Assembly (NCBI GenBank): GCA_028877045.1
Contig: JAGWPQ010000591.1
Location: forward strand, 1-7,190
DNA from: Bacteroidota bacterium
GTDB taxonomy: Bacteria; Bacteroidota; Bacteroidia; Chitinophagales; Chitinophagaceae
Reading direction: 5' to 3'
DNA length: 7,190 nucleotides
The notes beneath the pieces are model-generated. The model was not told the DNA's origin, searched no databases, and worked only from the letters and a program-made list of their open reading frames with translations. The position numbers and the translations under genes were made by a program. Shown piece by piece: positions 1 to 5,184 of this stretch; the stretch's first letter is position 1; each line of letters starts with the position of its first letter.

Positions 1-821
1 AAGGATTGGTGATTGCAAATGATGGCGCAAATTTTAGTGCCGGAGCAAATGTTGGAATGATATTTATGTTAGCCATCGAACAGGAATATGATGAACTGGA
101 TATGGCTATTCGCATGTTCCAGAATACAATGATGCGCTGCCGTTATTCTTCGATTCCAGTTGTTGTTGCACCACATGGATTAACATTAGGCGGTGCATGT
201 GAAATGAGTTTGCATGCCGATAAAATTTGTGCTGCAGCAGAAACATATATTGGTCTCGTAGAACTGGGTGTGGGCCTGATTCCCGGCGGTGGTGGTACAA
301 AAGAATTTGTGTTGCGTGCCAGCGATGAACTGCATAACGATGAACCCGAAACCAATACTTTAAAAGAGAGATTCTTTGCCATCGCTACTGCAAAAGTTGC
401 AACATCTGCACACGAAGGATTTGATATGGGCATTTTAAGAAAAGGTCATGATGAAATAGTGTTGAATATCGGTCGCAGAATTGCTGAAGCTAAAAAATCT
501 GTGATCGAAATTTATGATGCTGGCTATACCATGCCGCAACAACGCAAAGATGTAAAAGTTTTAGGTCGTATGGGATTGGGTGCCATGCTTGCCGGAATCA
601 ATGGCATGTGGCGCGGTGGTTATGCAACCGATCATGATGCATTTGTTGCACGCAAATTGGCTTATGTAATGTGCGGTGGCGATTTGAGCGAACCAACATT
701 AGTTACCGAACAATATTTATTGGATCTCGAACGCGAAGCATTTTTAAGTTTATGCGGTGAGAAGAAAACTTTGGAAAGGATTCAAAGTGTGTTGAAAAGC
801 GGAAGGCCTATCAGAAATTAA
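1..821 (+). CDS. 3-hydroxyacyl-CoA dehydrogenase/enoyl-CoA hydratase, FadN type (3' part; 5' end outside window)
   Basis: Fatty-acid beta-oxidation enzyme. The family hydrates enoyl-CoA and oxidises the resulting 3-hydroxyacyl-CoA with NAD in the cytoplasm. Only about the last 270 residues are here; the frame is open to the left edge, so the TTG at 6 is an internal Leu codon, not a start. What is visible is the crotonase (enoyl-CoA hydratase) domain. FSAGANV supplies one oxyanion-hole loop and LGGACE the other. The two catalytic-type glutamates are both present, in GGACE (codon 201-203) and VELGVGLIPGGGG (codon 261-263). A FadN-like tail follows, with RMGLGAMLAGINGM and SEQYLLDLEREAFLSL-like sequence (here TEQYLLDLEREAFLSL), ending SGRPIRN. 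In family members of about 800 residues the NAD-binding dehydrogenase domains lie upstream of this part. A thiolase (FadA type) is the usual neighbour but would be off the window. The frame is intact. Confidence 0.9.
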   Translation, partial: GLVIANDGANFSAGANVGMIFMLAIEQEYDELDMAIRMFQNTMMRCRYSSIPVVVAPHGLTLGGACEMSLHADKICAAAETYIGLVELGVGLIPGGGGTKEFVLRASDELHNDEPETNTLKERFFAIATAKVATSAHEGFDMGILRKGHDEIVLNIGRRIAEAKKSVIEIYDAGYTMPQQRKDVKVLGRMGLGAMLAGINGMWRGGYATDHDAFVARKLAYVMCGGDLSEPTLVTEQYLLDLEREAFLSLCGEKKTLERIQSVLKSGRPIRN

Positions 822-849
822 AAATTAATAATTATAAATTAATAATTAA
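815..849 (+). repeat. Period-7 array, units AAATTAA / TAATTAW (5 copies)
   Basis: Five consecutive heptamers: AAATTAA, AAATTAA, TAATTAT, AAATTAA, TAATTAA. The first contains the last Asn codon and the TAA stop of the beta-oxidation gene, so the array starts inside the coding end. A 13-base unit is repeated exactly (822-834 and 836-848). It runs straight into the terminator hairpin. The low complexity of the AT-rich sequence makes chance similarity possible for this array alone. Confidence 0.6.
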
Positions 850-878
850 GCGTTGGGAGTATTTCCTGACGCTTTTTT
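848..878 (+). terminator. Rho-independent terminator of the beta-oxidation gene
   Basis: Stem AAGCGT (848-853) pairs perfectly with ACGCTT (869-874). It is extended inward by two G-T wobbles and then GGA/TCC, giving about 11 pairs around a loop of about 5 bases. A run of six T (873-878) follows at once. It sits 27 bases after the stop codon and separates the beta-oxidation gene from the SUKH gene, so the SUKH gene probably has its own promoter in 879-922. I could not assign a convincing TAnnTTTG box there. Confidence 0.85.
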
Positions 879-922
879 AATTTGTATTTTTAGAGTATTA
901 AAGTTTTATATAAGTAGCTAAA

Positions 923-1522
923 ATGAATTCGTTTAAATTATTGTTGCAAGAATTAGATACTACACTTAGAACCTACAATATTGTGGAGTACCATAAATTG
1001 CAACCACCATTACCAGATAAAGAGATTGAAAAAAAGTTAAATGATTTGGGTATTATTGATGAAAACGTAAAAGCTTTATTTCAATGGAAAAACGGAGAAA
1101 AAGAAGATTCTTATTGTCAAATAATGGAATGTGGTGGCTTACTTTCATTGCAAGAAATTAAAGAAGATAAAAAATCTTATTTAAGCGATTGCTATGCCCC
1201 AACGTTTATACCAATTGTAAGCGAAGGAGAGCAGAAAATCTTGTTTAATAATAAACAAGGAAGTCACTATGGCAAATTGTATTTTTATTCTGTTCCTTGC
1301 CTTTATATTAATCACCCGATTAGTTATTATGATTCATTAGAAAGTATGTTGAGAACAACTATCGAGGCTTACAAAAATAAAGCCTACAAATATGATGTAA
1401 AAAATAATTGGCTAGATATAGATCGTGATTTGTTTGATTTAATAGCTAAGAAAATCAATATAAAATCTGCTTATTGGAAAAAGCATAACCCCTTACAAGA
1501 GGAAGAATGGTATGAGATATAA
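923..1522 (+). CDS. SUKH-like (SMI1/KNR4 family) protein, possible orphan immunity protein
   Basis: A 199-residue soluble protein with no signal peptide or membrane segment. The layout fits the SMI1/KNR4 (SUKH) superfamily: an N-terminal helical part with LQPPLPDKEIEKKL (26-39) and VKALFQWKNGEKED (49-62), where a hydrophobic-Trp-x-NG motif is the family signature. A beta-rich middle has FIPIVSEGEQKILF (95-108) and GKLYFYS (117-123), and a helix SLESMLRTTIEAY (138-150) follows. SUKH proteins in bacteria often neutralise polymorphic or contact-dependent toxins; some have other roles. No toxin gene lies beside it: the upstream gene is metabolic and the downstream gene is convergent. It begins at ATG 923 after a terminator, so it is probably monocistronic. 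The gene looks more A-rich (many AAA, AAT codons) than its neighbours, which is compatible with transfer. The family call is by pattern only and fairly divergent. Confidence 0.7.
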   Translation: MNSFKLLLQELDTTLRTYNIVEYHKLQPPLPDKEIEKKLNDLGIIDENVKALFQWKNGEKEDSYCQIMECGGLLSLQEIKEDKKSYLSDCYAPTFIPIVSEGEQKILFNNKQGSHYGKLYFYSVPCLYINHPISYYDSLESMLRTTIEAYKNKAYKYDVKNNWLDIDRDLFDLIAKKINIKSAYWKKHNPLQEEEWYEI

Positions 1523-1568
1523 ATAATAGAATTTTTACTGATGCTTTTATTTTACCAAAAAATCTTTC

Positions 1569-2420
1569 TTAATTCGCCGATGTTGTAAATCTGAATTGAT
1601 ACCACATTATTTCTTCTGGCTGCATATTATTTGGATCAGTATTATTTCTACGGCGTATTCCTCCACCCATCCCCACTCCCATACCTATCCCACCATAACC
1701 AAATCCGCCAAAACCTCCGCCAATGCTGATTCTTGGCCTTACACCCGAATTATTACCATTATTATTTCCCATTCTTCTGTTAGCATCAATTGCATTTGCA
1801 TGAACCACAATTCCGATACTAAAATTTTTCTTTAACACTTTATCGGTTAATCCATTTTCCAAAACATAATTAACCGGAATAACAGCCTCATAAACCAGGC
1901 CACTATCAACACTTGTTTTTAAACCCAACTGTATTTTACTTCTTTTATCTTTTATAGAAAATTGACCGTCCTGTAATTCATAAAAACCCCTCACCCCGTA
2001 AGTATCAGACTTTAAAACCATTGCATGTTTTGTGTTGGATGTATCGGCAATGATAGGCCGGCCATTTCTTGGAAGGCTAGTTACATTATTGCTTTTTCTT
2101 TCAGGATAGGTTAGCGATATCTTTCTGTTATTTTCTCCTTTAGGGTCGAAAAAAATAGTGATGCCCGATCTTAAGATCCTTTTTTCCATCTCGTCATCTT
2201 TCGAAACAACAACGATATAAATATTTTTTTTGTCGTTGGTTATATTATACGACAAGGTATAATCTTTATTGGCAAAACGCAATGGCATTTCCCATTCATT
2301 GGCATTACCATCGGCAACAACCGCCGAATTTTGATAATGTCCCTGCGGTGCGAGATTATGCGAACAACTTACAAATACAATGATTATAAAAAAGAAAAAT
2401 AAATTCCTGATCATTTTCAT
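1569..2420 (-). CDS. Lipoprotein with CBM9/DOMON-like beta domain and glycine-rich loop
   Basis: Predicted 283-residue lipoprotein. I start it at ATG 2420 (ATG 2414 is also possible); the frame is open upstream to a TTG at 2462, but only the later starts give a clean signal peptide. That peptide has K2 and R5, a hydrophobic run of Phe/Ile (7-17), then FVSC with Cys19 as the lipidated residue. Residues about 34-96 (VVADGNANEWEMP, TLSYNITNDKKNIYIVVV, GITIFFDPKG) match the style of CBM9-like/DOMON beta-sandwich domains, in which a 'D-G-x-x-x-E-W' opening is typical. Residues about 218-256 are Asn- then Gly-rich (GGGFGGFGYGGIGMGVGMGGG), followed by a last strand, IMWYQFRFTT. So the Gly-rich stretch looks like a loop before the final strand rather than a tail. 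Ligand unknown. It lies 93 bases behind exbD on the same strand and may be co-transcribed with it. Confidence 0.75.
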   Translation of the reverse strand: MKMIRNLFFFFIIIVFVSCSHNLAPQGHYQNSAVVADGNANEWEMPLRFANKDYTLSYNITNDKKNIYIVVVSKDDEMEKRILRSGITIFFDPKGENNRKISLTYPERKSNNVTSLPRNGRPIIADTSNTKHAMVLKSDTYGVRGFYELQDGQFSIKDKRSKIQLGLKTSVDSGLVYEAVIPVNYVLENGLTDKVLKKNFSIGIVVHANAIDANRRMGNNNGNNSGVRPRISIGGGFGGFGYGGIGMGVGMGGGIRRRNNTDPNNMQPEEIMWYQFRFTTSAN

Positions 2421-2436
2421 AACAAATAAATTTGTT
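2421..2436. promoter_or_regulatory. 16-bp inverted repeat touching the lipoprotein start codon
   Basis: AACAAAT and ATTTGTT form a perfect 7-base inverted repeat with a 2-base centre. It lies directly against the ATG at 2418-2420 of the lipoprotein gene. It could be an operator or a hairpin that covers the translation start. It is AT-rich and has no second copy in the window, so chance is possible. Confidence 0.3.
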
Positions 2437-2513
2437 TGAAGCAATATTAATAGTGCCGGCAATAAAAGAAATGCTAAAATAGGTAAGTGTAAAAAGTAAA
2501 CTTTGTAAAAAAA

Positions 2514-2918
2514 TTATTTCACTCCATTATTATCCACCGCAACAACAGGTGTTGCACCCAATTTTTTAATGACCTGCATAATTTTAATGGTAGTGCCAAG
2601 ATGCGAAGTACTGTCGCCGTTAATTACCACCGAAGGTTTATCGGTTTCCTTGGCAAGGAATGTTTTTAATTCAAACTCTAACTGATCGAAAGGAATATTT
2701 TTTTGTCCGATATAAATGTTTTGATCTTTATCGACCGTAATCACCACCGTTTGTTTCGCCTTGGTATCACTTTTGGCTTTGGGGTTGGAAACCTTGATAA
2801 CATTGGGGTTGGCGAGTGTTGACACAATTAAAAAAAACAATAACAGAATGAACAAAATATCGTTCAATGCACCGGTATGCACTTCTGGATGTCGTCTTAA
2901 TCTGTTTCTGATATTCAT
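2514..2918 (-). CDS. exbD: ExbD/TolR-family biopolymer transport protein
   Basis: A 134-residue inner-membrane protein. Together with ExbB it forms the proton-driven motor that energises TonB-dependent outer-membrane import; the Tol-Pal version is closely similar. The layout is the family standard: a short basic cytoplasmic N-terminus (MNIRNRLRRH), one membrane helix at about 20-36 (DILFILLLFFLIVSTLA), and a periplasmic domain at 48-134 (VVITVDKDQNIYIGQ, PSVVINGDSTSHLGTTIKIMQVIKKLG). Asp20 at the head of the helix is in the place of the essential proton-carrying aspartate (Asp25 in E. coli ExbD). The ATG at 2918 gives a normal N-terminus. It lies 142 bases behind exbB, a wide gap for this pair, filled by repeats. 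Bacteroidetes loci often carry two exbD genes and a tonB; neither is seen here. Whether it serves TonB or Tol cannot be decided from sequence. Confidence 0.92.
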   Translation of the reverse strand: MNIRNRLRRHPEVHTGALNDILFILLLFFLIVSTLANPNVIKVSNPKAKSDTKAKQTVVITVDKDQNIYIGQKNIPFDQLEFELKTFLAKETDKPSVVINGDSTSHLGTTIKIMQVIKKLGATPVVAVDNNGVK

Positions 2919-2922
2919 TATA

Positions 2923-2957
2923 AAGTTTTAAGTTTTAGGTTATAAGTTTTAAGTTGA
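2923..2957 (+). repeat. Period-7 array, unit AAGTTTT (5 copies)
   Basis: Heptamers AAGTTTT, AAGTTTT, AGGTTAT, AAGTTTT, AAGTTGA in strict register, ending 5 bases before the exbD start codon (2918 on the opposite strand). The units read AAAACTT on the sense strand of exbD. This is the left arm of an imperfect inverted pair with the array at 3027-3054. Confidence 0.75.
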
Positions 2958-3033
2958 AGAAAGTTCTACAGTACAAGTGTGCGACGCAACAGAAGCTAAA
3001 TTATTAATCGAAAGATCGTACCATAAAAAACTT
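2956..3033 (+). repeat. Dispersed intergenic repeat, copy B (exbD-exbB gap)
   Basis: Contains, in order: GAAGAAAG (2956-2963); GTACAAG plus a variable base plus GTGCGACGCAACAG (2971-2992); and CCATAAAAAACTT (3021-3033). All three blocks recur in the same order in the other orientation at 3935-3991. The 22-base core matches at 21 of 22 positions. Copy B has about 22 extra bases between the core and the CCATAAAA block. The core is GC-richer than the surrounding AT-rich spacer. The function is unknown; it is not coding in a conserved frame, because this copy has a one-base length change before the core. Confidence 0.7.
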
Positions 3034-3054
3034 ACTACTTAATACTTACAACTT
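3027..3054 (-). repeat. Period-7 array, unit AAGTNNT on the - strand (4 copies)
   Basis: On the + strand the heptamers are AAAACTT, ACTACTT, AATACTT and ACAACTT. On the - strand they read AAGTTGT, AAGTATT, AAGTAGT, AAGTTTT. The array begins six bases behind the exbB stop codon. Laid against the array at 2923-2957 it is complementary at about 23 of 28 positions, so the exbB-exbD transcript could fold back on itself here. Confidence 0.7.
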
Positions 3055-3060
3055 ATTACA

Positions 3061-3759
3061 CTATTTCGTCGGCTCCTGCAAAATATCAACAAATTCTGCG
3101 CTGGCAGCTTCCATTTTATTGGCTGTTTTATCTATTTGCGTAGTCAGATAATTATGTCCCACAAAAGCTATCAACCCTATGATCAAACCCGATGCACTCG
3201 TTACCATTTTTGTGTAGATACCGCCTGCAATGGTGTTCAAAGTATATTCGCCTGTTGATGCAATGCCGTAAAATAATTGTACCATACCAACAATGGTTCC
3301 CAGGAAACCAAACATGGGTGCAATGCCCGCAACGAGTGATAAAATATTTAAGTTGCGTTCCATTTTATACATTTCTAATTTGCCCACATTCTCCATACTT
3401 TTCTCGATGGCATCAATGGGTTTGCCAATGCGCTGCAAACCTTTATCGATCATTCGCGCAACCGGATTATCGGTGTTCTTCGATAAACTTCTTGCTGCAC
3501 TTACATTTCCGTTAATGATATTATCGCGGATGATGTTCATGAAATTGCCTTCAATCTTCGAAGCCTTGCGGATGGCGATCATCCTTTCAAAAAAAACAAA
3601 TACTGCAAGTACCAATAACAAATACAGCGGATACATAATGGCACCGCCCTTTTGCAGCATTTCCCACATCGAAATTTTTTCGGGTGCAGCAATGGCAGAA
3701 GCTGCTTTGTGCAAAGTATCTGCTGCATTGTTTACACCAATCTGAAGAAAATAAAACAT
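3061..3759 (-). CDS. exbB: ExbB/TolQ/MotA-family proton channel protein
   Basis: A 232-residue inner-membrane protein, the partner of ExbD in the motor that passes proton-motive force to TonB (or Tol) proteins. It has three membrane helices as the family requires: about 41-58 (IMYPLYLLLVLAVFVFFE), about 139-163 with the signature APMFGFLGTIVGM, and about 184-204 (KMVTSASGLIIGLIAFVGHNYL). The large cytoplasmic loop between helices 1 and 2 has the typical helical sequence ending EKSMENVGKLEMYKMERNLNIL. The start at ATG 3759 gives a short N-terminus with DTLHKAA, common in Bacteroidetes ExbB. The next gene downstream is exbD. Upstream (3760-4056) is a 297-base spacer holding repeats. A 12-base palindrome, GTAACAAGTTAC (3786-3797), lies there, but no convincing promoter box was found. 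Confidence 0.93.
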   Translation of the reverse strand: MFYFLQIGVNNAADTLHKAASAIAAPEKISMWEMLQKGGAIMYPLYLLLVLAVFVFFERMIAIRKASKIEGNFMNIIRDNIINGNVSAARSLSKNTDNPVARMIDKGLQRIGKPIDAIEKSMENVGKLEMYKMERNLNILSLVAGIAPMFGFLGTIVGMVQLFYGIASTGEYTLNTIAGGIYTKMVTSASGLIIGLIAFVGHNYLTTQIDKTANKMEAASAEFVDILQEPTK

Positions 3760-3867
3760 GTTGTTGATTTTGTGATGATACTAAAGTAACAAGTTACACA
3801 AAGGAAATGTGCTGCTGTGAATAAAAATGTTATAACTCAATTTTTATGAAAGCTTTTACACATTGAG

Positions 3868-3909
3868 GAAGAACAGATGACAGATTTGAGATGACGAATG
3901 ACAGAAGCG
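3868..3909 (+). repeat. Period-7 array, unit AGATGAC (about 5-6 degenerate copies)
   Basis: Heptamers GAAGAAC, AGATGAC, AGATTTG, AGATGAC, GAATGAC, AGAAGCG in one register. The core of four (3875-3902) is clear; the outer two are degenerate. It lies in the spacer upstream of exbB and adjoins dispersed repeat copy A. Confidence 0.55.
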
Positions 3910-3934
3910 AGTATAATTTTTTTGTTACCCGCTG

Positions 3935-3999
3935 AAGTATTTTATGGCATCGCCTGTTGCGTCGCACTCTTGTACGGTTGGTTCTTTCTTCGGCATCGC
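3935..3999 (-). repeat. Dispersed intergenic repeat, copy A (upstream of exbB)
   Basis: Read on the - strand: GCGATGCC, GAAGAAAG (3984-3991), an 8-base spacer, GTACAAG plus one base plus GTGCGACGCAACAG (3954-3975), GCGATGCC again, then CCATAAAATACTT (3935-3947). The core and two flanking blocks are shared with copy B, in inverted orientation, so the two copies bracket exbB about 960 bases apart. Copy A alone has the flanking direct repeat GCGATGCC (+ strand GGCATCGC at 3946-3953 and 3992-3999). A 23-codon open frame (3996 down to 3925) runs through it. Confidence 0.7.
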
Positions 4000-4056
4000 T
4001 TCGAAAAAATCAATTCATGAATCTAAAAAAAGGCAATGGTTAAAATCAAAGTCTAA

Positions 4057-5043
4057 TTATTTCGATTCGTAAAATTTAAACGCATCAATTATATCCAGAT
4101 AAGCGCCGTCAAAACCGGCATTTATTATTTTTTTGAGATAAGAGTTATCATTGCCATAAATAATGTTTTGCCATTCGGGATACCAATATTTTACTTCAAA
4201 ATTTCCCTGCCAGTTAGGATTCTCAGCATCCAGCCAAACGGGATTATTTGTTTTCCAGTTTGATTGCCAGTAGTACCTATAATTTTCTGCTTCGCCAATG
4301 GACATGTAAGAAACAACCAGCCTTTTTCCTCCGTTAGCTTTGTTCTTTAATTGATTTATTTCCGCTGCGGTAAATGCCGTACCATCATTAAAGAATAAGT
4401 CAGTAATCAGCAAATCATAATTGGTAGCTGTAACAGCTTTTATAAAATCAGCCTTGGTTGAATAGTTAGAAAGATTAATGAGGTATAAAAAATTTTTTGC
4501 CTGCAATATCGAAGTTATTGTTGAATTATTTTCCTGATAGATCGGTGCTGGATAATTTGGAATATCATTCAATTGTCTTTTATCAGCAGCAAAAGAAATA
4601 TATCCTGAATTATTATTCAGCAAATAGGAACTATCCATCTTTGAATGTGTAAAACAATAATCGATCACCAATATTTTTTTATTTGCATTCTTTGAAAGAT
4701 TTAAAAAATTTTTCAGGTAAGCAGTAGTATCAAACGGTGTAAGTTGATCATCGGTATTATAGCCATAAATTAAATCCTCCTGCCCGTTTGCATCAATGGC
4801 GCTCAAATAGGCTGTATGCGGACTTGCAGGATTATCGCCGCTACTGCTTACTAATTCAATACCATTTTGCGGGATAATATTAAAGTTGGGATTTATGGCT
4901 TTGCTGTATTGACTGATCCCAATTACAAACTCTCTCATTTTTTGTTTGTAATCAATTACGCCGGTTGAATTATTATTGGTTTGATCTTTATTACAGGATA
5001 TAAATAATACGATCAGAAAACAAGAACGAGAAATTAATTTCAT
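4057..5043 (-). CDS. TM1410/GH114-like lipoprotein with the barrel halves in permuted order
   Basis: Predicted 328-residue lipoprotein of the TM1410/MJ1477 family, related to endo-alpha-1,4-polygalactosaminidase (GH114) TIM barrels. I use ATG 5043; a GTG at 5061 would add six residues. The signal peptide MKLISRS-CFLIVLFISC puts the lipid on Cys17. Family motifs from the start are: IIPQNG (56-61), GQEDLIYGYN (87-96), ILVIDYC (124-130), GYISFAAD (147-154). After a linker come NFLYLINLSNY (184-194), LLITDLFF (211-218), SYMSIGEAENYRYYW (245-259), NPNWQGNF (275-282), VKYWYPEWQ, and GFDGAYLDIIDAF (310-322) near the end. In Thermotoga TM1410, as I recall it, the GEAEDYR/GFDGxYLD half comes first and the IIPQNG/VDY half second. 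Here the order is swapped, though both halves look complete. The substrate is unknown; if active it is presumably a glycosidase acting outside the inner membrane. It follows fmt by 129 bases. Confidence 0.85.
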   Translation of the reverse strand: MKLISRSCFLIVLFISCNKDQTNNNSTGVIDYKQKMREFVIGISQYSKAINPNFNIIPQNGIELVSSSGDNPASPHTAYLSAIDANGQEDLIYGYNTDDQLTPFDTTAYLKNFLNLSKNANKKILVIDYCFTHSKMDSSYLLNNNSGYISFAADKRQLNDIPNYPAPIYQENNSTITSILQAKNFLYLINLSNYSTKADFIKAVTATNYDLLITDLFFNDGTAFTAAEINQLKNKANGGKRLVVSYMSIGEAENYRYYWQSNWKTNNPVWLDAENPNWQGNFEVKYWYPEWQNIIYGNDNSYLKKIINAGFDGAYLDIIDAFKFYESK

Positions 5044-5163
5044 GGCGGTTTTTCTTTTCACGAAATTATTTCATGCCGTCAGAATCAAGTTTTCAAGATT
5101 GTTAATTTTATTATATATTATTCGTGATTGAATATTTCATGCATAAACAAACAGCTAAAATTA

Positions 5164-5184
5164 ATTTATGATTTACAATTTATG
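5164..5184 (-). repeat. Period-7 array, unit CATAAAT, covering the fmt stop codon (3 copies)
   Basis: On the sense strand of fmt the units are CATAAAT, TGTAAAT, CATAAAT. The first two encode the final His-Lys-Leu and the TAA stop, so the 3' end of fmt lies within the repeat. Because 7 is not a multiple of 3, the TAA in each unit falls in a different reading frame and all three frames are closed within 14 bases. Confidence 0.6.

Noticed and set aside
106..433. Two - strand frames opposite the beta-oxidation gene
   Set aside because: They overlap the crotonase active-site region encoded on the + strand and show no domain.
1477..1546. AAAAGCAT near 1478 and ATGCTTTT near 1541 as a possible terminator for the SUKH gene
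   Set aside because: The arms are complementary, but the loop would be over 50 bases and include coding sequence, so it is not an intrinsic terminator.
2480..2510. GTAA recurring upstream of the CBM9-like lipoprotein gene as a further heptamer array
   Set aside because: The spacing is 6, 7 and 9 bases, not a steady 7, so it does not fit the pattern.
3293..3745. Open frame of 150 codons on the + strand opposite exbB
   Set aside because: Shadow of exbB. The - strand has three membrane helices and the APMFGFLGT signature; the + frame has nothing recognisable.
3786..3797. GTAACAAGTTAC as an operator upstream of exbB
   Set aside because: A 5-base inverted repeat is too short to stand alone, and no second copy or convincing promoter box is nearby.
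3836..3867. CTCAAT...ATTGAG with AAAGCTTT in the loop as a riboswitch or regulatory hairpin
   Set aside because: A six-base stem with a 20-base loop is expected by chance in AT-rich DNA, and no known riboswitch core is visible.
2971..3975. The inverted 22-base pair as terminal repeats of an insertion sequence
   Set aside because: The DNA between them is a normal exbB gene plus spacer with no transposase, and no target-site duplication is evident.
4004..4022. Palindrome ATTCATGAAT followed by a T run on the - strand, as a terminator for the TM1410-like gene
   Set aside because: With a minimal loop only about three base pairs remain, too weak for termination.
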